DNA of 64,000 nucleotides, from positions 33,567,598-33,631,597 of the forward strand of contig NC_030385.2 of assembly GCF_001625215.2 (NCBI RefSeq), given 5' to 3'. The DNA comes from Daucus carota subsp. sativus (Eukaryota > Streptophyta > Magnoliopsida > Apiales > Apiaceae). Of the stretch, positions 1 through 10,313 are shown in pieces. Positions within the stretch are counted from its first letter, which is position 1, and each line of letters opens with the position of its first letter. Both the position numbers and the translations under genes were made by a program. The notes under the pieces were generated by a model, which was not told the origin of the DNA, searched no databases, and saw only the letters and a list, made by a program, of their open reading frames with translations.

Positions 1-175
1 TCACAGCTCTCGACTAGTTGCGACTAGTCGACGATAGTCAAGGAAAGAATTCTGGCTGAAGAGCTCGACTTGCTGATTATTGGAAAGTCAGTCGAGATAG
101 GCGACTAGGCGGTCGACTTGTCGAATAATCGGGTCGACTTACCGACTAGTCGGTCGAGTAGTGCGAAACCCAGTC
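1..175. repeat. CGACTAG-rich dispersed repeat
   Basis: This stretch is packed with variants of GTCGACTAGTCG, and the same motif recurs at about 632-660. Such dense short motifs are typical of transposon subterminal regions or dispersed plant repeats. The element probably continues left of the window, so no ends can be assigned. No coding potential is seen. Confidence 0.5.
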
Positions 176-423
176 AAAATTTGTTAAAATTGAATAAAAC
201 GAAGAACGTGATTTTTAAAACCCTAACTGCCTGCAACAACACACACCGTATAATTTAAAACTAACATATATTTATTTATGCGTGTGCAATTATGGCTTGA
301 TTATAAATTTATGTGTAGTAATGTATGTATAGTGACTACTATTAGCGGTTTGGGTCGGCCGAAATAAGGGACGGTTTGGGTCAGTTTGATCGGGTTATGG
401 GCACCCCTAATAGTGAGTGTATA

Positions 424-424
<1 letters not shown>

Positions 425-467
<43 letters not shown>
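425..467. repeat. (TG)n microsatellite
   Basis: An uninterrupted TG dinucleotide run of about 43 bases. A shorter TG run followed by a TA run lies at about 485-510. The open frame across it on the minus strand is a run of Thr-His and is an artefact of the repeat. Confidence 0.95.
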
Positions 468-470
<3 letters not shown>

Positions 471-510
471 AATAGTCAGCATACAAGTGTGTGTGTGTCT
501 ATATATATAT

Positions 511-1201
511 GTAAAGGAATAAAAATAGATGTTGTAGTTGATATATTTACTTTTTAGTGATAACTATGAATGTTGAACTTATGTTGTGACTCGTGAGAAA
601 CCATATATAAGATATATATAATTATTTATTAGTCAATGACTAGTCGACTAGTCACCTAGCCAGACCTCCGTTGACTCAATATAAAGCAGCGGCAACCATG
701 TTTGCATATAAAAGCTTTGTATGTTTTATGATAATTTCTATGACACGCCAGTTATAATGCCTTGTATTAGAAATGATAAAGTTTAATTAGATATCTGTGG
801 TTAATAAGGATTTCTAATGGAAAGCATATCTGTTACATGGTGTCCTCCATAATACACACAAAAGATATTTGCTGATGATTATGGCAGTAATAATTATAGT
901 AAGTTATGTTCTTCGGGTTAGTGATAAATTTAAGCAATGGTAATTGTTATGAAGAATTAAAGTGGTAATAAATTGAAAATAAATGTGAATTGAATTGAAG
1001 TGTATGGTAATTGTGTGTTAATTTACATGTAATCCTACATAATAGAGAAGACTTGATTATTAAGATATAACTGAATATTACATTATGTCTCTCTTTTATG
1101 GGTTGGGATTCATAAATTTTATCCCTTCTGCTTGTTGGAATATACCTGGGGTGATAATTCTTTTGCAATAGAATAGTTTGTTTTGTTATTTTTATTTATA
1201 G
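511..1201. other. AT-rich non-coding DNA upstream of the DMS3-like exons
   Basis: No exon of a recognisable family was found here. Because the exon at 1202 begins with a splice acceptor, this stretch is most likely intron of the DMS3-like gene whose first exons lie outside the window, but it could also be a truncation point. Confidence 0.4.
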
Positions 1202-2809
1202 GTTATTGTTCTACAAATCTTTCCGCCATTGAATCGTAGTCCTGCAAATAAAATATTTCTTGGTGAAACTTTTAGACCAAATTAAGTATTAACACATGGC
1301 TGGGTTGGTATGTAGAGTTCTATAAGCCTTCTATTTCATTTTCAGAATTGTTGACTAATTGATGTTTGATGGATTATTTTATTATTGAGCTAGGCTCCTT
1401 GCCGAGTACTTGGGGAAAAAGGTTATGCTGGCACTTGTTTGCCAGACTTTTGACGGGGTTAAAGCTCTGGAGGCATATGATGAAGGTGGTGTTATAAATA
1501 GAAATTCCGGTCTTCATGAAATTGCATCTTCTATTGGACGCACTTTAGAAGGGCGATACCACGTCATATGTCTCGATGAATTGACGTACGTTGATATTTG
1601 TCCTCTATTGTTACCCTTCACTAAATTTTCCTTCTCACACTCTCCTTGTTATGCATGCAGACCATATGCTGGCAATTTTTTACCCGATGACCCACAAAAG
1701 AGGCTTGATCTTCTAAATCCGGAATTGCCAGGTGGAGAAATCCCATTTGGCTTCATCGGATATGCTGTAAATCTGGTCTTTATTGATTACCAAAATGTAT
1801 CCTGGGTCACGACCTCTGGCCATGGCCTTAGAGAGACTCTCTTCTATCATCTATTCTCGCACCTGCAAGTTTATAGAACCATGGAAGATATGTGTAAGGC
1901 CCTCCCACTCATAAAACATGGAGCTGTATCTTTGGATGGTGGAATAATAAGGAGTCCTGGTGTTTTTGACCTTGGCGATTGGTAAGAACTGGATATTAGC
2001 AATCTTTCTTTCTTGGGTTTTCTTTTGCATAACCTTGATTGAAAATTTCCTCTTAGCAGCATAGAAATTGTTACAACTTTAATTGTACGTTCACATTTCT
2101 TTTGTTGCAATTGTACAATTTCTTGTAACAAGTTTATATGGTTAGCGAAGAATTCTTTGAAAGAAGAGTATGTTAGTATTCGATTGGTAGTAAGTTGTGA
2201 TTGCATTAGAAGTATACATTTCTTTTTTGTTACTATACTTTAAGTGAATGTCAAGGTAAGGATCTTAATGCCTTAGGAGTTGGGTGGTCAAATCTATTTT
2301 GTCCATGTAAGGTTTGACATGTATTATAGCAAGTCCTGAGTATGGATTTGGATCAATCCAATATGATACCATGTATGTCATCACTCATAACAGGCCAAAC
2401 AGGCGACCTGTACCTATATATATAATATAGATTTGTCCTCTGAGAATGTCAACTTTATTTAAAAGAGAAAGATATATGTCTTCTTTCTTTTTTATTTCTA
2501 ATATTAACCTTAATAACAGCTAAATTTACATATATTCTATATGCAATTCTAATCTTTTAGTGGCGTCAACCTTATTGCTTTGACTTTCATGATTGAAGGG
2601 AAGCACAAGTGAAGTTCCAGGGGATATCTGGAAAATCGAGTTTACCTGAGAACTACAAAATCAAAAGCATTTTAAAGGGCAAATTTTGGGAGAAGAAAAG
2701 GTTGCAAAATGATATTCGTAGAGAGCAATCGTTTTTGGACCAGGCCATGGACAACTTAGAAATTAAGAAGAGAGAGTTTGTCCGCTTCTTGGCACAAGAT
2801 TTTCAGTAA
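1202..2809 (+). CDS. DMS3: DMS3-like SMC hinge-domain protein, 3' part
   Basis: Likely exons are 1202-1262, 1390-1585, 1661-1981 and 2599-2809; phases agree across all three introns. The protein shows the SMC-hinge landmarks of the DMS3/GMI1 group: VCQTFDGVKALE, then PYAGNF, DDPQKRLDL, GFIGYAVN, GHGLRETLFY, GAVSLDGGIIRSPGVF and a C-terminal coiled coil with LEIKKREFVRFLA. In the family, DMS3 works with DRD1 and RDM1 (the DDR complex) to bring RNA polymerase V to chromatin for RNA-directed DNA methylation in the nucleus. The second intron (1586-1660) is 75 bases, divisible by three and free of stops, so retention would add 25 residues. The N-terminal exons lie outside the window or are lost. 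The present stop falls just before what looks like the original last exon (see 3191-3259), suggesting a frameshift, so this copy may be weakened. Family assignment is firm; intact function is not. Confidence 0.75.
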
Positions 2810-3190
2810 TTCCACTGCTCAGGTATTGTCTTGATTAAATGGTAAATTACACTAACTAAAAGCTCTCAAAAGAGTTTTTTAATAATAATTTTGGATTGAT
2901 TTCTCTGCACATTCACACATTCCGCTTTGTAAATCATACCTACCAGTCATGCCAGGTATTGGTGACATATATAGCTTGAGAAAACAGTTATCAATAAACA
3001 GTTATTTCATCAACCATTATGATTTGGTTGTTCATGGGGAGTCCCAAATGAGTAATTTTAGTTCATAAAGAGTTGCAAGACCTAGTTCAGTTTTAGACAT
3101 GAATATTTGTGGTATATACCACGCCTATGTAGAAAAAATGTTGAGATACCTATTCAACATCTAAGCTGTATTTCTGCTTTTAATGTGCAG

Positions 3191-3259
3191 CAGCAGCAGC
3201 AGCAGAGTCCAACTGGTCGAGGGAGAGTTACCCCGAGAAGAAACAATTCGTCTCAGTAA
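3191..3259 (+). other. Putative former last exon of the DMS3-like gene
   Basis: A splice acceptor ending at 3190 is followed by a 23-codon open frame that starts with five CAG codons, contains VTPRRNNSSQ and ends in TAA. Upstream, a donor follows 2822. If the frame near 2800 is shifted by one base, the coding sequence runs to 2822 in phase 0 and joins this exon in phase. The arrangement implies that the stop at 2807 arose by a one-base insertion in a T run, or that a base-call error is present. Confidence 0.5.
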
Positions 3260-3673
3260 TCTATGATCATTGTGTGTAGAAGGAGGTTCTTGACTTGTCA
3301 GTATAATAGATGTTTTCTCTGTTCACCATAGATTCCCGACTTTCTTGTCCCATTTACTTCTTTGACATCTGAAATATAGTCTCCTGATCCCAAATTGGGA
3401 TTCACCAATATCTCAAGCCCCGGAGCAAGGTTTTTTTTTTTTTTTCCCCCCTGTTGCTTAAAATTGATGTTTAAGATTTTGGCGTTGTCATGATAAAAAG
3501 TGTTGGCAAAAATTGGATGATTATTTAGTATTATTTATAAGTTTTTTGTGTTATTTATAATATATGTGTTAATTTAGGTGTTATATGAAAAAAATGATGT
3601 TTTTTGTTGAGGTTTGGTACTAAAACTTGCAACTGACATAATAGTATAAAATCAGTTTATTTCCAGGTCTTTT

Positions 3674-4306
3674 AAATGTAATTCTTCTTATACGGAACTG
3701 GAGTTTACATCTAGGGTTTCTCTCTGCCTCCATGTTTTGAGAGTCGACTCTCGTGTCTTGGGTGATCCGTAAGACTTGCATCGATTCTGGGATGACGGTG
3801 GATATCGCAAAAACTCACCTTTCACTACAAAAATTTGTTCATATTTTGGGAGTCCTTGTTGATATTGATTCTGGGATGACGGTGGATATCGCAAAAACTC
3901 ACCTTTCACTACAAAAATTTGTTCATATTTTGGGAGTCCTTGTTGCTCCAATATCAGTTGATACAACTGATAGTTCTGAACGCTGGGCTACAGATGATGC
4001 TTATGTGGAGGTCAATTGTGATGCTACGAGTTTCATAATTGATGTAGGTTGGATCGCTCGATATTTCATTGTATTACTTTGGATTGCTCGATATTTCATT
4101 GTATTACTTTTTATATCAAAGAATTTAAATATTCTATGTGTTAAGCGATCTGAAAACAAAACGGCTATTTGTGTAGCTCGTTCTTTGTTTCACAATCAGA
4201 TTGTAGTTGACAGTTTGGGGGTTTGTCCCGGCTGGGTTCCGATGCGTGATTTCTGTTAATAAAATCATTTGTTTGTCAAAAAAAAAAAATGTAATTCTTC
4301 TTATAC
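3674..4306 (+). mobile_element. Short LINE insertion with 20-bp target duplications
   Basis: The element body (about 3694-4286) is flanked by direct repeats of AAATGTAATTCTTCTTATAC at 3674-3693 and 4287-4306. It ends in AATAAAATCATTTGTTTGTC followed by an A run, the usual 3' end of plant L1-type LINEs. The 3' half carries an open frame with an RNase H-like piece (AYVEVNCDAT, then SENKTAICVARSLF and VVDSLGVCPGWV). No reverse transcriptase is present, so it is either strongly 5'-truncated or an internally deleted non-autonomous derivative; the segment with TCTAGGGTTTCTCTC resembles a 5' leader, favouring the second view. The near-perfect target duplications point to a fairly recent insertion. 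Confidence 0.8.
3783..3945 (+). repeat. 84-bp in-frame tandem duplication in the LINE
   Basis: The unit starting GATTCTGGGATGACGGTGG at 3783 recurs at 3867 with essentially no differences. The offset is 84 bases, i.e. 28 codons, so the frame is kept. A second tandem duplication of 30 bases (10 codons) lies at about 4051-4110 with one difference between units. Confidence 0.9.
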
Positions 4307-4717
4307 TCCTATCATGAAAATATATAAAAAATATAGAAAAATCAATGTACAATTTTGAAACAAATATGATGACATATGAAAATATAGAATAACCAATGTA
4401 CAATTGTGAAACCAATATTTATTAATAATTTTTTTGAATAATATTTATTAATATATTTATTATTCGTTCTTAAACTTTATTTCAAATTTTGTCAAAATAA
4501 ATATTTTATTTCAAACGAAAAGACAATATTTAACCGTTGGGCTGGACTCTGAAAATTAGTGGATACATAAATCTCTTTAATAGTAACAAAATCTCCAAAT
4601 ATGGGCTGGGCTGGGCTCAAAGTAAACCGGGCTAATGTAACAAGATTGAACGGGTAGGGTTTATGTAAGATTTAGAATCCCCGTCTTCTTCAAACACACA
4701 ATCAAAACAAAAATCAA
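4307..4717. other. POP1 upstream region
   Basis: AT-rich intergenic DNA between the LINE and POP1. Runs of GGGCTGGGCT at about 4600-4625 and the short leader around 4660-4717 are the only marked features. The POP1 promoter must lie here, but no clear TATA box is seen close to the start codon. Confidence 0.4.
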
Positions 4718-7700
4718 ATGAGTTTTAACACTGTAATGGCAGCTAAAGGAACCAAACATACTCGAATTGAATCAACTCCACTACCTCGTAATGTGAATGT
4801 CACAAGATTCGCAGAATGTCGTGGCCCAGAACTCGAGGCACTTTACTCAGTTGTGTCTGAGCGATTAAACGGTGATTTTAGGTCTAATAGGAATAAGAGG
4901 AGAAGAACTACCGCGCATGACAATCGGGTCGGGAAAAAAAGGTTTCGAAAGAGGGAGAAGATTGGCGGGAATGAGGTGGGTGATTTGAAGAAGAAGTTGC
5001 CACGTAGGATTCGTAGAAAAAATGAGCTGAGGAGAAATAATGAAGATGGTTTTGGGGTTAGTGGGGATGGGACTAAGCGGTTGAGGACACATGTTTGGCA
5101 TGCTAAGCGGTTTTCGATGTCGAAAATTTGGGGGTTTTATCTTCCTTTAGGATTGCACGGCAGGTAATAATCAAGCCTTTTGTTTGCTGAATTTACTTTT
5201 TTAGGTGATTTTTATGTGTGAATTGGAAAATGTATTTGTTTGTTTGGATGTTATGTTATTTTGTGAATTTTGGAGGTTTCTTTGTAGCAGAACATGGCTG
5301 CATATGTATGATTATGAAATGTATTTAGTTTTCGTAAATGCTTAGCCACTATCTTAACTGCATTTGTTTATTTAATAATCTGTATAAACGTTGTGTGATG
5401 TAGAGGAAGGGGCTCGAGGTCTATTATGAAGAGCTTAACAGATGGAGTCGTTGTCCATGATGAAAGCTATTGTGCTGCTGTACAACTGGAAGGTCCAGAG
5501 GCATGCATATTTTTCCTTCACTTTCTAAACTTTATAGTAGTGTCAAGTATTAATTTTTAAGTTTCTTTTGCCTTTTTGGTTGCTAATTAATGTTAAGAGA
5601 AGTTGTTGTTTTTCCCTTCATTCAAAATAGACCTTTTCTTTTCATAGTTTTAGTTAAGTAATTTACTTTATGATGGGACCTTTTTTTTAAAAATTGTGAT
5701 GTTGCATGGCTCTTGTTTCCAGGAAAATTTGTTGTCAATTCTAAGCATGGTACTTGTGCCTTCTGTGGTTGATTCTGAAGATTTATCAAGTAGAGTGATT
5801 TCTGGTGCTGCATATGGAAGCGCTATGGTGTGTGAAAAATTATTACTATTATTTATTAAGACTGGTGAAATTGATGAAAATCCGACTTAGCTTCTGATGG
5901 CTTTGCAGCTTCACCATGGTGGAGCAACATGTTCTCATACCATTGCTCCTGTGACCTATATGTGGCGGCGTCATGAGCATTCTGAGATTAATGACGTGGA
6001 TAAAGGTGATGGTATCTATGCTACTGAAGCAATTAAGAACTCTTCCGCCCTTCGCTTAGTTTGGATCTGGATACATGCTGCAGCTTTGAGAGAAGGATTT
6101 GATGCTCTGGAATGTGCTTCTCAGAGGGAGGTAAGGTATATATATTCGAACCCTTTCTTGTGTAAAAAGAGACCTTGTTAATTCATGGTCATGTGTATCT
6201 GATGCGTCTACCTACTCTAGATGGGCGAAGACACTTTAGGTCAATCAGATCACCTTGTTCGGAGTTGGACCTCGGATTAACTGGCTAAAACTTCTTTGTT
6301 GTTTTTTTATATAAAAATAATAGCGCTCTATACTTCGTGATTGTAGAATGAGAAAGCTGGTACCCATGTAAAATGTGTTTCTCTGGAGGGTCAATTAGGA
6401 AAAGTGGAAGTGATGGGTTCAAAGGCATCTCAACTTCTTCAGAAGATATTACATCCTGTTAAGAGGTGAGATATTTTTCAATAGTTGCCTATGAAATATC
6501 TGAGGACATATGTGGATTTAGAGTAAGCCTGTTACTATCTATTGCTATTTAGTTTTCCGCAGACTAATATGGATATCAAGGAATGCTCAGTTGATGAGAC
6601 TCAAGATGGGGCTCAGCCTAATATTTTTGACTTCGAGAGTGAAAATTATACTGCATCCTCAATTATCTCTCTTGTTATCAATGATCCTCGTATTTCAACT
6701 GGGAAGGCTGAAGATCAGACATCAGCTGGAATACAAGAGAGTATTTTAGAGCCAGTCTCATCACTATACCTTAGGAATGGTGAGAGCAGGGATTTGTGGC
6801 AGGCCTCCAGTGGAATTTATCCCCCTGTTGAAGAGAGTTTTCTTTGCAGAGAAAAACATCAACAACGTATGGCATTTTTTTGCCTCAATGATAAAAGCGC
6901 CAGTATATTAAATGAACCAGCTAAGGAGCAGTGTTCTAGGGTGTGTCCAGTTCTGCTTTTAAAGAACAATCACCTCAAGAGCTCCATTGCTAGGTAATTT
7001 TTTTTCAAAAAACTGGTCTGGGATGCAAACATATATATTCATATATGTACTTGATAGCTGTTTTATTTTTCAGTTTTTGGTTCCCTTACATATTTTGTGA
7101 GATTTTGAGGTGGATAACATGACCTCTCTCTATTGATTCCTTGTCAGTTGAACAGTGTTGGCATTAGATTTTGTGATGATTTAATTTCCTGGCTACTGGA
7201 TATAAAATTCTGTTTTTTAAAAGGATGTGGATGCAAATGGAATTTTTATTTAGTTCTAGCCATTGTAAGGAAAGTGCTTTTATAGTTGGGAGGTTGTCAT
7301 TGGACGCCTATACTTTCCTAGAAAATCTAATTGTTCATAGTAACTAACTTATAGCTATTTTATCTTAAATCTTTTTCAGATGGTCTATTATACTTCCGAT
7401 CAGTTGGGTCAAAACATTTTGGATTCCGCTGGTGTCTTCTGGAGGCCGTGCTATTGGTTTGAGGGAGAAGCATTGGATTGCTTGTGAAGTAAACAACATA
7501 TACTATCTCGTGTCGATTTAATTAGTATCGACAGGTTTTTAGTAGAGTTATAAATGTCTCTCCTTTTCAGGTTGGCCTGCCATATTTTCCTTCAGACTTT
7601 CCTGATTGCAATGCTTACTCTTGTTTCATGGAAACCGAAGCAGTTGCTTCTGTTCGAGATGCAGAGCTCCGCCCTCCTTCTGTGAGGCCTTTTAGTGTTC

Positions 7701-8887
7701 CAACTTCACCTCCATGGGAAGTTGTCCATTACACATATAGCAAAAAGAAAGTTATTGGGCTAGATAATCAGATTCTTCCAAATATAACTTCCAAAGATAT
7801 AAACAGTTTAGTTGCCAACTCCCTTGAAGATTGCCATAGAGCTCCATGTTGTAATAATGGTGTTTCATTTGGTGGTTTGGTATCAAGGTCATCTTGTTTG
7901 CTGGCTAGATTTCTGAGTGGCATTAATAATTGTCAGCTACGTATATTCCCAAGTATTCCTGAAAGAAAGAGCTGCATATCTGAGATCATGAAGGAAAAAG
8001 ATATATCTAACCAGGGTTTAGAGGATGCCTGCCTTGTAAATTATGACCATCCGTTATGCTTTGTTAGAATTCTTCTTCATGTTTACAAGGATGGTGTCTT
8101 CGAAGATGGAGCTGTGGTTTGTGCCCCTCATTTGTCTGATCTCTTATTCATGACTTCTAGGTACTTGCTTTTTCTTTATTACGAGTTCATAACACTCTCT
8201 TCTCCTACTTATAAGTCGGCTTGTTTTTTTAGTTGTCATTCTTCCAAGACTCTGTTGTGTGGTTATCAGAGCACTTTATAGTCAATTGTTATGGATGTGA
8301 ACTACATGAAGCTGACATTTATATGCTGATTTCTAAGTACAGAGTTGAGATTTTTATGACCATTGTGCCTGAGTTTATTTTCGTTAATTTTATGTGGATT
8401 GGACAGCAACAAATTTGAACTCCAAATTCCCGATACTCTTGCGCGGTCATACTTTGTACAACAAGCATCTGGTAAATGGGATCTTCAAGAACCCAGAGAC
8501 CCTGCTGGTATGGAGTCCCATAGATGGCCAATTGGATTTGTAACTACAGGATTTGTTCATGGAAGGTACGTTTTGTGTACCAAGTGGCTATATCTTAAAT
8601 GTCTCCGCACCTCATACTTTCAAGCTGAGACTCCATTTTATCCATAATGGTTATATTATATTTGGCTATGTTTTCTCTGGGCTTGCAGCAAGAAACCTGT
8701 GGCAGGGGCCCTATGTGAAGCAGTGTTACTAGCTCGTGTTAGGGAAGAGCAGTGGAATGCTGTGCCTGCAAAACGGAGGAAGCAGGAGATATATGTTCTG
8801 GTGAGGAATCTAAGGTCCACTGCCTACAGACTTGCTCTTGCAGAAATTGTACTCGAACGACAGGAACAAGATCTGGAACACATGTAG
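4718..8887 (+). CDS. POP1: POP1, ribonuclease P/MRP subunit
   Basis: Ten exons: 4718-5163, 5404-5500, 5723-5827, 5909-6130, 6347-6465, 6553-6993, 7380-7488, 7571-8160, 8407-8565 and 8689-8887, giving about 828 residues, close to other plant POP1 proteins. The POP1 N-terminal domain includes KRLRTHVWHAKRFSM (about residues 120-140) and LHHGGATCSHTIAPVTYMWR after a basic stretch. The POPLD domain starts near residue 477 with WSIILPISWVKTFWIP and SSGGRAIGLREKHWIACE. POP1 is the large scaffold protein of RNase P and RNase MRP, which mature tRNA and rRNA precursors in the nucleus and nucleolus. Intron 2 appears to use a GC donor (GAG|GC at 5501). A degenerate inverted copy follows the gene within 300 bases. 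All exon phases close without frameshift, so the gene looks functional. Confidence 0.93.
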
Positions 8888-9149
8888 GGTGCCTTATAGA
8901 CATTGTTGTAGGTTTTGAAGTTTTGTAAAAGAAAGCATTTTCTGACTGATACGTATACACCCATCTGGTTCTTCTAATATAAATGGAATGTTTTGCCAAC
9001 CTTTTTACTCCCATCTGTTTTCCTGATATAACTGGAATGTTTTGGAAAAATTTTCCGGTGTATTGTTTATGCATCTTGAGGTCCTATTGTCTGATCTTCT
9101 TGTTCTATTGACTGCATCTGAAATCATTTGGCTTGACTTTCATACCAAT

Positions 9150-9890
9150 GGAAAGTGGAATGTTATATTTTCTTATTGTTATCTGGGCAACATCACCTGG
9201 TGGTGAAGTTGGGCTACTTGAAGGCCTTACGGAAGGAGGGCGGACCTCTGCATTTCGTTCAGAGGCAGCTGCCTGGGTTTTCATAAAACAAGATCAAGCG
9301 TTGCAATCAGGAAAATATGGCAGGTCGACCTGATAAAGAGAGAAGAGTATATACCACTACCAGCCTTCTAATTCTGCAATCACAAGTAGAAAGTGCTGTT
9401 ACTATAAAACAAAGGCTTTATTCAGTTACTGTAAGGTTCAACTGCGGACAAGGGTGATGTGATATGACATGAAGTGTCTTTCTCTGTCTAGAGTCTGCAG
9501 ATGCTTCAGATACACTTCAAACCATGGATTTATGAGGGCTCTTTCTACACAAGAAGAGGTTCGAATTTATACCTTCCCTCCGAAAAGCACATTCCAGTGC
9601 ATCAAATCATTCTCGAAGCTGCACCATGTATCCAGATCAAACTAAGCTGAAGGCAGAAGACTTCTTAATTGTTTCACTCACAGATAGAACACCTCACCTC
9701 TATCACCATGGTCGAGCTGCAAAGTAATCAAAGCTACGTCAGGTATCCATAATCTTCACCAGCCTTGTAAATTGGTATTGCTTTTTCGCCCACCATAGCG
9801 CTTCTATATGCACACCAGAAATCACTCTACTTGGTAAATTTTCCGAATCAACCACAGAAGACACATTTTATATAGAGATCACTTCGTTAT
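9150..9890 (-). pseudogene. Inverted partial POP1 copy
   Basis: The minus strand resembles POP1 exons with their introns, in order: exon 3 (about 9870 to 9794, including TCAAGTAGAGTGATTTCTGG-like sequence), intron 3, a deleted exon 4 (acceptor TTTGCAG then the CATGGTG start, and the AGCTTAGTTTGATCTGG end), intron 4, the start of exon 5 (near 9390), and the start of exon 8 (about 9325 to 9160, with residues AEVRPPSVRP and PTSPP). The rest of exon 5, exons 6 and 7 and the end of exon 8 are missing. Identity by eye is roughly 80 percent, with stops and small deletions, so it is a decayed genomic duplicate, not a retrocopy. It lies in opposite orientation just after POP1. Confidence 0.8.
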
Positions 9891-10313
9891 ATGCTATCAG
9901 TTGCTTTTTTCTGAAAGACTTGCTCAATAATTGTTACTCGTATGTTTTCAAAATTAAAATAATTGTTATCTAACGCGAATGACTAAAAATAGAGAGAAGA
10001 CAACACAAAAGAAAATATACCAACACCCCATCGCATTCTCTGTCATTTTCTTCGCAAAACAATGCTCACCCTTCCTTTTCCTTCTCCTTCTCCATTTCTC
10101 TCCTATCTCGATCTCTCTCCATAACATTCATTCACTCTTTCTCTCTCCACATTTCTTCTCTTCTCTCTTGATTAGTATCATAATATTCCGTAAGAACAAA
10201 TGCTGATCGATGCGATTCGATTTATATAATTCACTGATCATATAAAAAAGAGACTAGTCAGGTGGCTGCAGGTAGCTGTTCCTCCTTCATCTACTTGTAC
10301 TCTGACGCACAAC
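9891..10313 (+). other. Leader and promoter region of the MUN-domain gene
   Basis: A long pyrimidine-rich stretch of CTTCTC and CTCTCTC repeats at about 10060-10170 looks like a plant Y-patch and 5' leader. An ATG at 9979 opens a 75-codon frame rich in Phe, Leu and Ser, which I read as leader sequence and not as a gene. Confidence 0.45.

Noticed and set aside
301-486. Thr-His repeat protein on the minus strand
   Set aside because: It is the translation of the TG microsatellite; there is no other coding signal.
9133-9333. 66-codon plus-strand frame downstream of POP1
   Set aside because: It is the antisense of the inverted POP1 fragment; the similarity is on the minus strand.
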